Assembly (NCBI GenBank): GCA_002083615.1
Contig: MSXO01000022.1
Location: 65,674-129,673, forward strand
Origin: Proteobacteria bacterium ST_bin11
GTDB lineage: Bacteria > Pseudomonadota > Gammaproteobacteria > Methylococcales > Methylomonadaceae
Reading direction: 5' to 3'
Length of the DNA: 64,000 nt
Part shown: in pieces, positions 8,665-20,971 of the stretch
How positions within the stretch are numbered: the first letter of the stretch is position 1
Layout: each line of letters begins with the position of its first letter
Position numbers and translations under genes: made by a program
The notes under the pieces: model-generated
The model's input: the letters and a program-made list of their open reading frames with translations, nothing else
What the model was told of the DNA's origin: nothing
Database searches by the model: none

Positions 8665-9591
8665 GTGGCTCCCGACGTGTCGATAAGCAAAAACGATGTC
8701 TCTACTTTTCAGGGCCTGATTCTGACCTTGCAGGAATACTGGTCGAATCAGGGTTGCGTGTTATTACAACCTTTGGATCAGGAAGTCGGCGCCGGTACAT
8801 TTCACCCAGCCACCTTCTTGCGCGCTATCGGCCCGGAACCTTGGAACTGCGCTTATGTGCAGCCCTCCCGCCGCCCTACGGACGGGCGGTACGGCGAAAA
8901 CCCCAACCGCTTGCAGCATTATTATCAATTCCAGGTAATCATGAAGCCGTCGCCGGACAATATCCAGGAACTGTATCTGGGCTCATTGCGGCATTTGGGT
9001 CTGGATTTATTGGAACATGACATTCGTTTTGTGGAAGACAATTGGGAATCGCCAACGCTGGGTGCCTGGGGCTTGGGTTGGGAGGTTTGGCTGAACGGTA
9101 TGGAAGTGACACAGTTTACTTATTTCCAACAAGTCGGCGGCCTGGAATGCCGACCGGTGAGCGGCGAGATTACTTACGGTCTGGAGCGGATTGCGATGTA
9201 TCTACAAGGCGTGGAAAGCGTCTACGATTTGGTATGGACGCGTGGCCCACAAGGCGTGGTGACCTATGGTGACGTGTTCCATCAAAACGAAGTGGAAATG
9301 TCCGAGTTTAATTTCGATCACGCTAATGTCGATTTTCTCTTTCAATGCTTCGATACTTACGAGCGCGAATGCCTGATGCTGCTGGAGAAAAACCTGCCGT
9401 TGCCGGCTTACGAAATGGTCTTAAAAGCCTCGCATTCTTTTAACCTGCTCGATGCCCGCCACGCCATTTCGGTCACCGAGCGGCAACGTTACATCTTACG
9501 GGTACGCAATATGGCCAAATCGGTCGCTGAAGCCTATTACAACCGCCGGGAAGCGCTGGGCTTTCCAATTCTTGCTAGACAGGGAGCGTGA
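8665..9591 (+). CDS. glyQ: Glycyl-tRNA synthetase alpha subunit
   Basis: The alpha chain of the tetrameric (alpha2beta2) glycyl-tRNA synthetase, which holds the catalytic site that activates glycine and charges tRNA-Gly in the cytoplasm. At 308 residues it is close to the E. coli size (303) and aligns along its length: FQGLILTLQ, the QPLDQEVGAGT segment, AYVQPSRRPTDGRYGENPNR, TLGAWGLGWEVWLNGMEVTQ and SVTERQRYILR. The start is GTG at 8665 with a poor ribosome site; a second GTG lies four codons on. The gene ends one base before glyS. Confidence 0.97.
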   Translation: MAPDVSISKNDVSTFQGLILTLQEYWSNQGCVLLQPLDQEVGAGTFHPATFLRAIGPEPWNCAYVQPSRRPTDGRYGENPNRLQHYYQFQVIMKPSPDNIQELYLGSLRHLGLDLLEHDIRFVEDNWESPTLGAWGLGWEVWLNGMEVTQFTYFQQVGGLECRPVSGEITYGLERIAMYLQGVESVYDLVWTRGPQGVVTYGDVFHQNEVEMSEFNFDHANVDFLFQCFDTYERECLMLLEKNLPLPAYEMVLKASHSFNLLDARHAISVTERQRYILRVRNMAKSVAEAYYNRREALGFPILARQGA

Positions 9592-9592
9592 G

Positions 9593-11662
9593 ATGATTGA
9601 TACCAACCATTTGTTATTCGAACTGGGTTGCGAGGAATTGCCGCCAAAGTCCTTGAAAAAACTCAGCCAGGCCTTGCTCGACAACGTCCTGGCCGGCTTG
9701 CAAGAAGCCGGTTTGAGCTACGGCCAAGGCCGCGCCTATGCTACCCCGCGCCGTTTGGCACTATTGATCGACGATTTGCAAACCTTTCAGGCCGACAAGG
9801 TCTTGGAAAAGCGCGGCCCGGCCATTCAGGCAGCTTACGGTGCAGACGGTTCACCGAGTAAAGCGGCACTGGGTTTTGCCGCTAGTTGCGGCGCGGCGTT
9901 TGAGGATTTAGACAAGCTGGAAACCGACAAAGGTGCTTGGTTAATTTTTAAACAAGCAGTGAAAGGCCAAGCCACCGCAGAGCTAATCCCTGACATTATC
10001 CGCAAGAGCCTAGCCAATTTGCCGATTGCCAAGCGTATGCGTTGGGGTAACTTTGACGCGGAATTCGCCCGGCCTGTGCATTGGGCGGTTTTGCTGTTTG
10101 GCTCCGAAATTCTTATTACCGATATTCTTGGTCGCACCACCGGTCGCGTCACGCGTGGTCACCGCTTTCATTCGCCATTGGATTTGAGCATCGGCAGTCC
10201 GCACGACTATTTAGACCTCCTGAAACAGCAAGGCAAGGTATTGGTCGACTTTGAAGAGCGCATGACCATTATTCGCGATGCTGCCAATCTGGCGGCTAGC
10301 AATGTCGGCGGGCTTGCGCATATCGAAGACGATTTGTTGGAAGAAGTCGCGGCACTAAACGAATGGCCGGTGCCGGTAGTCGGTAATTTCGACGCGCGCT
10401 TTTTGGAATTGCCGCAGGAGGTATTGATCACTACCATGCAGTCTAACCAGAAATATTTCCCGGTTAAGAATGCAGCGGGCCGACTATTACCGCATTTCAT
10501 TACCTTTGCCAACATCGAAAGCAGCAACCCGGATTCAATCCGTCAAGGCAACGAGCGCGTGGTGTTGCCGCGCTTGGTCGACGCTGAATTTTTCTGGAAA
10601 CAGGATAGAAAGCAATCGCTGGCTGAGCGGGTCGAGAGCCTAAAAAGCATCGTCTTTCAGAAAGATCTGGGCACCTTGTTCGATAAAACCGAGCGCGTCG
10701 CTAATTTGGCGGCTTTGATCGCGGAAAAGTTGGGTGCCGATGTCGAATTAGCCAAGCGCGCCGCACTGTTGGCTAAAACCGATTTGATGACCAATATGGT
10801 CGGCGAATTCGCCAATCTGCAAGGTACGATGGGACGTTACTACGCAGCCGCCGACGGTGAAGAGCCCGATGTTGCTTTGGCTTTAGAAGAGCATTATTTT
10901 CCTAAGCAATCTGGCGGCGCGACACCTAGCGGCCAAATCGGTCAGGTGTTGGCGTTGGCGGAAAAAATCGACACCTTGGCCGGTATTTTTAGCGCCGGCT
11001 TGATCCCAACCGGCGATAAAGACCCTTACGCCTTGCGTCGGGCAACCTTGGGGATCTTACGGGTGTTAATTGAAAATGGTATTGCTTTGGATGTGGTGGA
11101 TCTGTTGGACGCGGCTTTGGCTCAGTTCGGTCACAATTTTAATCACGCCGAAACTCGGCAAAAAGTGATTGGGTTTATGTTCGACCGCCTGAAAGGCTAT
11201 TGCCTGGATCAAGGTTACACCAGCCATGAATTTGAAGCTGTATTGGCTGTCAATCCGACCAGCCCTCTGGATTTTATGCTGCGTATACGCGCCGTGCAAA
11301 GCTTCAGGGCCTTGCCGGAGGCGGAAAGTCTGGCTGCCGCAAACAAGCGCATCATCAATATTCTGAAAAAGTCCGAGCAAGCGATTGCCGAAACTATTGG
11401 TCAGTTAGTCGAACCAGCGGAGACGGATTTGCTAGCGGCTGCTGAGCAATCTGAAACCGATATTCTGCCACTATTGGCCGAGCAGAACTATCCGCTGGCC
11501 TTGAGTCGTTTGGCGGAGTTGCGCGACAGCGTCGATGCGTTTTTCGATAACGTGATGGTCAATACCGATGACGAAGCGTTGCGTAATAGCCGTTTGGCAT
11601 TATTGGCCAAACTGTCCAATCAGTTCCTGAAAATCGCCGATATTTCTAAATTGCAATCGTGA
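9593..11662 (+). CDS. glyS: Glycyl-tRNA synthetase beta subunit
   Basis: The beta chain of glycyl-tRNA synthetase, needed for tRNA binding and for assembly of the active tetramer. I take the ATG at 9593, preceded by GGGAG in the glyQ tail; this gives 689 residues, the length known for the E. coli protein. The N-terminus LLFELGCEELPPKSLKKLSQAL and the HD-like segment LAKTDLMTNMVGEF are typical. A longer frame reaching back into glyQ is open but not needed. Gene order glyQ-glyS-gmhB-plsC matches pseudomonads. Confidence 0.96.
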   Translation: MIDTNHLLFELGCEELPPKSLKKLSQALLDNVLAGLQEAGLSYGQGRAYATPRRLALLIDDLQTFQADKVLEKRGPAIQAAYGADGSPSKAALGFAASCGAAFEDLDKLETDKGAWLIFKQAVKGQATAELIPDIIRKSLANLPIAKRMRWGNFDAEFARPVHWAVLLFGSEILITDILGRTTGRVTRGHRFHSPLDLSIGSPHDYLDLLKQQGKVLVDFEERMTIIRDAANLAASNVGGLAHIEDDLLEEVAALNEWPVPVVGNFDARFLELPQEVLITTMQSNQKYFPVKNAAGRLLPHFITFANIESSNPDSIRQGNERVVLPRLVDAEFFWKQDRKQSLAERVESLKSIVFQKDLGTLFDKTERVANLAALIAEKLGADVELAKRAALLAKTDLMTNMVGEFANLQGTMGRYYAAADGEEPDVALALEEHYFPKQSGGATPSGQIGQVLALAEKIDTLAGIFSAGLIPTGDKDPYALRRATLGILRVLIENGIALDVVDLLDAALAQFGHNFNHAETRQKVIGFMFDRLKGYCLDQGYTSHEFEAVLAVNPTSPLDFMLRIRAVQSFRALPEAESLAAANKRIINILKKSEQAIAETIGQLVEPAETDLLAAAEQSETDILPLLAEQNYPLALSRLAELRDSVDAFFDNVMVNTDDEALRNSRLALLAKLSNQFLKIADISKLQS

Positions 11663-12201
11663 CGGAGCGTTACGTTATTTTGGACCGGGATGGCACTATC
11701 AATGTCGATTCCGACGACTTTATCAAGTCTCCAGAAGAATGGCTGCCGCTCGCCGGTAGTCTCGAAGCCATTGCGCTGTTGACTCGCCACGGCTACAAAG
11801 TCGTCGTGATTAGCAATCAGTCCGGCATTGCCAGGGGTTTGTTCGATTTGGCGACCCTGGCTGAGATACACGCCAAAATGCTGCAGTTGACGGTTAAAGC
11901 GGGCGGACTGATAGAGGCCATTTATTTCTGTCCACACGGTCCAAACGACATTTGCGCTTGTCGCAAGCCCAAAGATGGGCTTTTTCGGCGCTTTGCTACC
12001 ACCACAAACGCCGATTTGAGCCTGACCTATGCGGTTGGAGATTCCTTGCGGGATATTCAGGCCGCCGAGTCTGCTGGCGCCAAACCGATTCTAGTTAGGA
12101 CCGGTAAAGGCGAAAAAACCGCTATTGATAATCCCCAACTCAACGTTCCTATTTTCGATAATCTTTATGACGCAGCTTCGCACATCGTCTCCAAAAGCTA
12201 A
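11659..12201 (+). CDS. gmhB: D-glycero-beta-D-manno-heptose 1,7-bisphosphate 7-phosphatase
   Basis: HAD-family phosphatase that removes the 7-phosphate from heptose bisphosphate in the route to ADP-heptose, a building block of the LPS inner core. The nucleophile motif LDRDGTIN (residues about 8-15) and SNQSGIARG are plain, as is the Cys/His zinc-type loop CPHGPNDICACRKP and the final GDSLRDIQAA. Start is GTG at 11659, overlapping the glyS stop as GTGA. Some HAD homologues act on histidinol phosphate, but the size (180), zinc loop and operon position fit GmhB. A GmhA/DiaA-type isomerase is also in this window. Confidence 0.9.
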   Translation: MTERYVILDRDGTINVDSDDFIKSPEEWLPLAGSLEAIALLTRHGYKVVVISNQSGIARGLFDLATLAEIHAKMLQLTVKAGGLIEAIYFCPHGPNDICACRKPKDGLFRRFATTTNADLSLTYAVGDSLRDIQAAESAGAKPILVRTGKGEKTAIDNPQLNVPIFDNLYDAASHIVSKS

Positions 12202-12931
12202 TTTAAGGGTCTATATTGGCTCGACACTATTATTCATTTTCATCGTGTTCTCGACACTGGTGGTAGGGGTTGCGATTTTGGGCGGATTTTTTCTGCCGTT
12301 TCCGATGCGTTATAAAATCGGGGACACATGGATCAACTGTCTGTTGTTCATGTTGAAACTTTGTTGCGGCTTAAGCTATGAAGTGGAAGGCCTGGAAAAT
12401 ATTCCGCGCGATAGTGCGGCGATTATTCTGAGTAAACATCAATCGGCTTGGGAAACGGTAGCCTTGCGGCAATTTATCTCTCCACAAACCGCCGTATTGA
12501 AAAAATCATTACTGCAAATCCCGTTCGGCGGTTGGGCGCTGGCCACCTTAAAACCTATCGCCATAGACCGGCAAAATCAAAAAGAAGCGCTGAAAATGCT
12601 GATCGATCAGGGCATCCAGCGTTTGCAGGAAGGTTTATTCGTGGTGGTGTTTCCAGAGGGAACCCGAGTGGCGCCGGGAGCGCATAAAAAATTTAATGCC
12701 GGCGGCTCAATGCTGGCGCAAAAATCCGGTTTCCCGGCGATTCCGCTGGCTCACAATGCCGGCGAATATTGGCCGCGTAACAGCTTTTTGAAATATCCAG
12801 GGGTAATTAAGGTGAAGATTGGGCCGGCTATTAGCAGCGTGGATAAAAAATCGAAGGATATTAATGCAGAGGCTGAAGCGTGGATCAATAAAGCGATGCT
12901 GGAAATAGAAGAGGAACGAATAAAAGGTTAA
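12167..12931 (+). CDS. plsC: 1-acyl-sn-glycerol-3-phosphate acyltransferase (PlsC/LptA type)
   Basis: Inner-membrane acyltransferase that adds the second acyl chain to lysophosphatidic acid in phospholipid synthesis. An N-terminal membrane helix (about 12-40) is followed by the acyltransferase box SKHQSAWET, where the usual HxxxxD is HxxxxE as in many of these homologues, and by the substrate motif VVFPEGTR. I use the ATG at 12167, which overlaps gmhB by 35 bases and gives 254 residues; an upstream in-frame start would sit deep in gmhB. Last gene of the glyQ operon. Confidence 0.9.
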   Translation: MTQLRTSSPKANLRVYIGSTLLFIFIVFSTLVVGVAILGGFFLPFPMRYKIGDTWINCLLFMLKLCCGLSYEVEGLENIPRDSAAIILSKHQSAWETVALRQFISPQTAVLKKSLLQIPFGGWALATLKPIAIDRQNQKEALKMLIDQGIQRLQEGLFVVVFPEGTRVAPGAHKKFNAGGSMLAQKSGFPAIPLAHNAGEYWPRNSFLKYPGVIKVKIGPAISSVDKKSKDINAEAEAWINKAMLEIEEERIKG

Positions 12932-12960
12932 ATCGGATTAGCTTATTTATACTTAGCCCA

Positions 12961-12992
12961 AAAAAAAGGCCCGCTTCCGCGGGCCTTTTTTT
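12961..12992. terminator. Bidirectional terminator
   Basis: A perfect GC-rich stem, GGCCCGC-TTCC-GCGGGCC (12968-12985), with an A run before it and a T run after it. It can end the plsC transcript on the plus strand and the small lipoprotein transcript on the minus strand. Confidence 0.9.
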
Positions 12993-13004
12993 AAAGCTTA
13001 AAGA

Positions 13005-13124
13005 TTACAGCGCTACTGAAGTAGAGCTAGAAACTTTTTGTTTTGACGCATCTGGATCGTCCATGCAACCGCTCAGGCCAACAATCATCAGGGTCATAGC
13101 TAAAAGAGATAATACTTTTTTCAT
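13005..13124 (-). CDS. Tiny lipoprotein, copy A
   Basis: A 39-residue protein. It begins MKKVLSLLAMTLMIVGLSGC and then has only about 19 residues, rich in Asp, Lys and Ser, after the lipobox LSGC. It is expected to be lipidated and held at the inner or outer membrane. The ATG is preceded by GGAGG at a five-base distance. The next gene upstream on the same strand is a clear paralogue: the signal sequence, the CMDDPD motif and the ribosome site are nearly identical while the tails differ. No function is known to me. Confidence 0.8.
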   Translation of the reverse strand: MKKVLSLLAMTLMIVGLSGCMDDPDASKQKVSSSTSVAL

Positions 13125-13315
13125 AACATCCTCCAAATAAAAGTTTTTTATATTTTTTCGTGTACTGAATCTAAACTAAAAAATTAAGCACGGCGAGATT
13201 TAAACATGCCCACGCCGTCTTGCGCAAACTAAATCTGTTTGGAGGCTAAAATCTGGGATATAAGGCCCACTCGCGTGGGCCTTACTCAGGAAGGAAAATC
13301 CTGTCAGGACTAGGA

Positions 13316-13453
13316 TTATTTAAGCCCTGAGCCTTGTTGGTTAGGTGAACCATAACCTTTTGGTTTAGGGTTGCCACCGTCTGGATCGTCCATGCAACCG
13401 CTCAAGCTGACAATCATCATTACCATAGCCAAGACAGAAAATACTTTTTTCAT
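13316..13453 (-). CDS. Tiny lipoprotein, copy B
   Basis: A 45-residue paralogue of the lipoprotein at 13005-13124. The lipobox LSGC is followed by MDDPDGGNPKPKGYGSPNQQ, a short Gly/Pro/Asn-rich tail. Start and ribosome site (GGAGGATGTTATG) are the same as in copy A. A weak stem, AAGGCCCAC/GTGGGCCTT at 13262-13283, lies after the stop and may end or attenuate transcription, but it lacks a T run. The pair is probably a local duplication; role unknown. Confidence 0.8.
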   Translation of the reverse strand: MKKVFSVLAMVMMIVSLSGCMDDPDGGNPKPKGYGSPNQQGSGLK

Positions 13454-13553
13454 AACATCCTCCGATTTAAAGGTTTTTATTTTTGTGTGTACTCAAATTC
13501 AAGCACGTAAAATTTATAGCATGACAAAACCGAGGATGCAATACCCTCGTTAC

Positions 13554-15461
13554 TCACAATATACCGATGTCTTTCGGCAGATTGATCTTTACTTCCTTTC
13601 CAAGCCATTGCGCGGAGCCTATTGCTTGCCAATCTCCGGTCAAGTTACTGTTCCTGAGGTCTTTTTCCCACACAAACGGCGCTCGAATTCTCTTCATTTT
13701 CACGACAAATTGCGTACTATCCAGATCTAGCTCGGTCTTTTTTCCCCAGAATGCAGTGACTTTCATGATGAATTTTTTCAAGCGGAATTCATCGATATTT
13801 GGCGTTACCGCAATGTTGGCCCACATCGAATGTACCCGCCCCCAATTAGGCGCCAACATGCGGCCCTCACGATCGACAAATGGCAACCATTGCTCTTCGC
13901 CGTTGGAATCGATATAGGTGATGGCCAATAAGCGGTCGTAGCCGTCGAAATGGTCGTGTAGGTACAAAGCGTGCGGAGTGATGCCAAAAAACGTGTGAGA
14001 CATCATCATAATCGCGTTACTCATGTCCGCCAGCATGCTGGTTATCGGTGATTGGCGGGTGTCGACATGCAAGCGGTATAACAAGCCATAGTGAAAGCTG
14101 CTGTTGAATTGAAGCAGGACCAATACCAGCAACACTTTGCTGATTTTGTGTACGCGACTTCTGGCCGGTAACCCATGCTCCGCTTCGAAAATTCGCTCGT
14201 ACCAGCTTGGTGGCAGGCTTTCGACTGATGCCGGCATACAGCTCACATCGCACACCAACCGCGCGCGCGAATCGGCTATCGCCCGATAACGCCCGCATAT
14301 CCACTGATACAGTAGCGGCAGTTTCATGGCCCAACCGATCACCGCGGTGTAGCGCATAGAGATTAAAATCTGCGCATAGGTGTCAACGCCGGCATAAATC
14401 CGTCCATCGTTATCTAGTGCGTACAAATCGGTCAGTAGTTGCTTTTCGCCCAACTCGGCCAGGGCTGGGTAATCGATTGCGAATACTTGAGCAGGCTTGA
14501 AATCGACACCATGCAAAACGTCGAAGTGATTTAGCGTCAAAACCGTGCGGTTGCACAATGGGCATTGCTGGTCGTAAAACACAGTCAAAAATGGCTGTTT
14601 GGCCCGCAAGAAGGCCCCCATTTTTCTATACCAGGCAAACGGCATCACTAAGACGTAAAAAATTAACATTCCGATGCCAAACGGGTAAATATTTAGCGAC
14701 AGGGTGATGCCGATATGCATCGAGACGCCTATCAGAAAATACAGCCATCTGAACCAGCGGCGATGAAAGAGCACGAGGAAAGTGAATTGGAAAACGATGA
14801 TGGTATATCCGATGATCTTCTGCAAGATCTCAAAATTTAGCAGCCAAGACATATCCAGTGCGGACATGTAATACGGAATTGTAGACGGCAGCCAAGCGCC
14901 CAAACCGTTGCGCCAATGCTCGGCAAACATCTTATGTATTGCCGAGTCAAAGTACAAAAACCCCAGACAGATCAAGACGGGGAGGTAGTAGGTCAATGCC
15001 GATACTTTTGGGGCTTGGTACTGAGAATAATGTACAAATGGGCGCTGCAATTTTTTTCTGAGTTGATCAACAGAAAAGGCTTGGTCCATAGGCATGAAGA
15101 TTAGAAAAAAATTAGCGCCGATCATGAACAAGTCAAAACCGCCATCGAAATCGCGCTGCATCGGTGTGAAGTTGACGAATACCAACCAAAAAGCGTAGTT
15201 AGCAATGCTAACCGTCTGGCAGCGATAGCCAATGACCAAGCAAAACGCCACTGCGGCCCACAGCCACAGGAAAAAGGGAATCATCGGAAATTCGACATCC
15301 ATGAACGGGATAGGGTCGAATATTAAGTGATTGAAATACAAAAGAAAGAAAACTTCCTGCAAGGTCACAAGTCCGAACAATAGCCTGAAAAGGCCTATGC
15401 CGGTAGCGGGTACTTTTTTGGAATAAAGCGCGTTTATTTTCTGAACTAACAGTTTGTACAT
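13554..15461 (-). CDS. HTTM-domain membrane protein fused to DCC (DUF393) domain
   Basis: About 635 residues. The first 290 form a polytopic HTTM-type domain, the family related to vitamin-K-dependent gamma-carboxylase; several membrane helices and the QRDFDGGFDLFM segment are seen. Next is a DCC-family thiol-disulphide-like domain beginning FLTVFYDQQCPLCNRTV, with its Cys-x-x-Cys. The last 200 residues are a further membrane helix plus a soluble tail. I take the ATG at 15461; a TTG six codons up is open but neither has a good ribosome site. HTTM-DCC fusions are known among bacteria; the substrate is not known. Single gene by context. Confidence 0.75.
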   Translation of the reverse strand: MYKLLVQKINALYSKKVPATGIGLFRLLFGLVTLQEVFFLLYFNHLIFDPIPFMDVEFPMIPFFLWLWAAVAFCLVIGYRCQTVSIANYAFWLVFVNFTPMQRDFDGGFDLFMIGANFFLIFMPMDQAFSVDQLRKKLQRPFVHYSQYQAPKVSALTYYLPVLICLGFLYFDSAIHKMFAEHWRNGLGAWLPSTIPYYMSALDMSWLLNFEILQKIIGYTIIVFQFTFLVLFHRRWFRWLYFLIGVSMHIGITLSLNIYPFGIGMLIFYVLVMPFAWYRKMGAFLRAKQPFLTVFYDQQCPLCNRTVLTLNHFDVLHGVDFKPAQVFAIDYPALAELGEKQLLTDLYALDNDGRIYAGVDTYAQILISMRYTAVIGWAMKLPLLYQWICGRYRAIADSRARLVCDVSCMPASVESLPPSWYERIFEAEHGLPARSRVHKISKVLLVLVLLQFNSSFHYGLLYRLHVDTRQSPITSMLADMSNAIMMMSHTFFGITPHALYLHDHFDGYDRLLAITYIDSNGEEQWLPFVDREGRMLAPNWGRVHSMWANIAVTPNIDEFRLKKFIMKVTAFWGKKTELDLDSTQFVVKMKRIRAPFVWEKDLRNSNLTGDWQAIGSAQWLGKEVKINLPKDIGIL

Positions 15462-15522
15462 AGCGGGTCGGCAGGCCAAAAAGCTATAAATTATAAGGGA
15501 TCTAAACTCGGTATGCTTCAGG

Positions 15523-15565
15523 CAAAAAAAAAGCGGCTACGGGATCTATCCGTAGCCGCTTTTTC
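15523..15565. terminator. Strong bidirectional terminator
   Basis: An eleven-base perfect stem, AGCGGCTACGG with CCGTAGCCGCT, flanked by an A run on the left and a T run on the right. It lies after the 42-residue minus-strand gene and before the HTTM-DCC gene, so on the minus strand it separates the two. Confidence 0.88.
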
Positions 15566-15595
15566 CAGAAAAGCTTTGTAAGCGAGGGGTGTAGC

Positions 15596-15724
15596 TTACT
15601 CTTCGTCTTTAGGCTCAGCAAAAACCCATTTTACAAAAAAGTATCCTGCAGCGATGATTACCAGCGCTCCAATCATGCCCGACGGTTCTTTCAGCATTTC
15701 TGTTAAATCTAAGATCGCTCCCAT
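15596..15724 (-). CDS. Small single-span membrane protein (42 aa)
   Basis: A 42-residue reading frame starting at an ATG with GGAGG five bases upstream. It has a short amphipathic start (MGAILDLTEMLKEPS), one membrane helix (about residues 17-35) and an acidic end, EPKDEE. A terminator follows it, so it is a complete small transcription unit. I do not recognise the family. The good ribosome site, the terminator and the membrane helix argue that it is real. Confidence 0.65.
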   Translation of the reverse strand: MGAILDLTEMLKEPSGMIGALVIIAAGYFFVKWVFAEPKDEE

Positions 15725-15941
15725 GGGTGCCTCCTACCTTTAGTTAGTTGTTATAAAATGTGCCATGTCTTTGGCGGTCGAGCTTCATATGTTACTTTAG
15801 CCACCTTCAAAGTCAAGTGATTCATGGCTATGGTGGAAACATCCCGTCGCAATTGCCATCCAGGTGGATTATGGTAGTATGCCCACTCAACCAGATTTTT
15901 GAGAATTATAAAAATAGTCAATAGTTACAAGGGGAATAGAG

Positions 15942-16361
15942 ATGATTGGTGGCGTAATAATGATTTTGACGGCGATCTGGGTGTATCAAACCCTGATAAA
16001 AGCCAAAACGGGCAATGTTCTGATGTGGGTTGCCGGCTGTGCCATAGTGTTCTTGGTCATTCAAGTGATGTTCTACAACATCAATATCATGATCATTGAC
16101 GGATTAGACGGTAAAGATGTTGGCGGAGAATACGACCGCGATCTGACCAGTGTCGGCGATAGAAAAACGCAGGAAGGCGCTGGTGGTTGGTTCATGCCGG
16201 TTTTCTTCGAATTGTTGCCGCCTTTTGCGGGTTTCATAGCTGTCGCTTTGATTCGCACTCAGTTCATTTTGAAACAGTCTTTGACACCTGCGAACCTGTT
16301 CAGCGGCATCAAAGATATGTTCCTTAGCATAAAAAACAGCTTCAAAACCTCCAGCAACTAA
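15942..16361 (+). CDS. Membrane protein of unknown function (139 aa)
   Basis: A 139-residue protein with AAGGGGA before the ATG. Two hydrophobic helices fill residues 1-53, a polar loop rich in Asp and Gly follows (about 54-85), and a third helix lies at about 87-107. No family recognised. It is read divergently from the 42-residue membrane protein and is followed by a hairpin. A small soluble or pore function cannot be told from the sequence. Confidence 0.65.
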   Translation: MIGGVIMILTAIWVYQTLIKAKTGNVLMWVAGCAIVFLVIQVMFYNINIMIIDGLDGKDVGGEYDRDLTSVGDRKTQEGAGGWFMPVFFELLPPFAGFIAVALIRTQFILKQSLTPANLFSGIKDMFLSIKNSFKTSSN

Positions 16362-16374
16362 GCCGGTTGACCCC

Positions 16375-16398
16375 GAAGCCCAAGCCAGCTTGGGCTTC
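16375..16398. terminator. Probable terminator hairpin
   Basis: Perfect ten-base stem GAAGCCCAAG/CTTGGGCTTC with a four-base loop, between two convergent genes. There is only a short T-rich stretch after it, so strength is uncertain. Confidence 0.6.
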
Positions 16399-16416
16399 GT
16401 TATGGGCTGAGATTCA

Positions 16417-16608
16417 TCAACTGCCGGTAACGGCGGAGACAATGCTGACTATCGTTAAAATAAATAACACAGTCACGATTAGCCCGACCACGATATAGGC
16501 AGGCAAAGAGCCATGCTGAAAATCAAGCTCTCTATTCTTATTACTTTGTACGCCGATTCCGGCGGCAATCACGCTTTTTAAGACATGCAATAGACTGGGT
16601 TTAGACAT
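16417..16608 (-). CDS. DUF2970 membrane protein
   Basis: A 63-residue protein of the DUF2970 family. The LLHVLKSVIAAGIGVQSNKN start, the RELDF motif and the single C-terminal membrane helix (about 38-60) match that family's pattern. The role is unknown. I take the second of two adjacent ATG codons because GAGGG lies at a better distance from it. It is read divergently from metH, with about 75 bases between the two starts. Confidence 0.75.
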   Translation of the reverse strand: MSKPSLLHVLKSVIAAGIGVQSNKNRELDFQHGSLPAYIVVGLIVTVLFILTIVSIVSAVTGS

Positions 16609-16684
16609 CATTTCCCTCGAAATTTGGTTTGATATTAAAACGGACTAGCCCGCCGTATATTCACCCTTGCGACCATCAGGCAGT

Positions 16685-20356
<3,672 letters not shown>

Positions 20357-20369
20357 TCTAAGCAATAAT

Positions 20370-20606
20370 ATGGCGGACCTTATCCTGTTCGGCACCGAAG
20401 GCTGTCACTTGTGCGAAGAAGCTGGGGCACTGTTGCTCGCCGTCGGGCTGGATTTTTTAAGCCAGGACATTATGGCTAGCGAGCAATGGCAGGCCGAATA
20501 CGGCCTGTTGATCCCGGTATTGCAGCACGCGCCAAGCCAAAGCCAGCTGAATTGGCCGTTCGATAGCATGCAAATTCAAAGTTTTATAGCTGAAATAACC
20601 CCATAA
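20370..20606 (+). CDS. Glutaredoxin-like protein (DUF836)
   Basis: A 78-residue thioredoxin-fold protein. It opens with the strand LILFGTEGCHLCEEA, whose C-x-x-C is the redox motif, and later has LLIPVLQ with the cis-Pro expected in the fold. It starts 13 bases after the metH stop, so it is probably co-transcribed. DUF836-type glutaredoxins are common as short orphan genes and their partners are unknown. Confidence 0.8.
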   Translation: MADLILFGTEGCHLCEEAGALLLAVGLDFLSQDIMASEQWQAEYGLLIPVLQHAPSQSQLNWPFDSMQIQSFIAEITP

Positions 20607-20765
20607 AATTGAGTTCCCCACCAGGAAGTTCATACCAACCGCTCTCTAACGCCTTCGCTTTACATTTTTTCTAAAGTTTTCAGCTTTCTGTTCGATAACC
20701 CGGTAACACCTAACGGCGTTGCCGGTTGGCAGCGCTTCCCTAAATCAACCTAACGGGGCCACGCC

Positions 20766-20951
20766 ATGCTCGATTCAGTCTCTTCTATCGCCGGACTGGC
20801 GACGCAAATGTCCACCCAAAAAACCTCTCAGCAGGTCGGAGTAGCTGTATTGGCTAAAGCCAAGGAAATGCAGGAACAGCAAGGGCAGAATGCCTTGAAA
20901 TTGCTGGAGTCGGCCAGCGTATCGGCTAACGGGATCGATGTACGGGTGTGA
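20766..20951 (+). CDS. YjfB family putative motility protein
   Basis: A 61-residue protein of the YjfB family: hydrophobic SSIAGLATQMS start, then QQVGVAVLAKAKEMQEQQGQ and a short C-terminal strand. The family is annotated as putative motility protein and is often found in flagellated bacteria, without a proven role. The gene is isolated, 160 bases after the glutaredoxin gene; nothing else is seen in that gap. The other motility-linked gene in the window, fliW, is 27 kb away. Confidence 0.7.
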   Translation: MLDSVSSIAGLATQMSTQKTSQQVGVAVLAKAKEMQEQQGQNALKLLESASVSANGIDVRV

Positions 20952-20971
20952 AAGGCGCAAGATTGGTGGAA

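Noticed and set aside
9452..9592. Longer glyS start inside glyQ
   Set aside because: The ATG at 9593 gives exactly the family length; the extension is the glyQ tail in another frame.
16612..16684. Cobalamin riboswitch before metH
   Set aside because: The gap is about 75 bases and none of the aptamer's conserved boxes is present.
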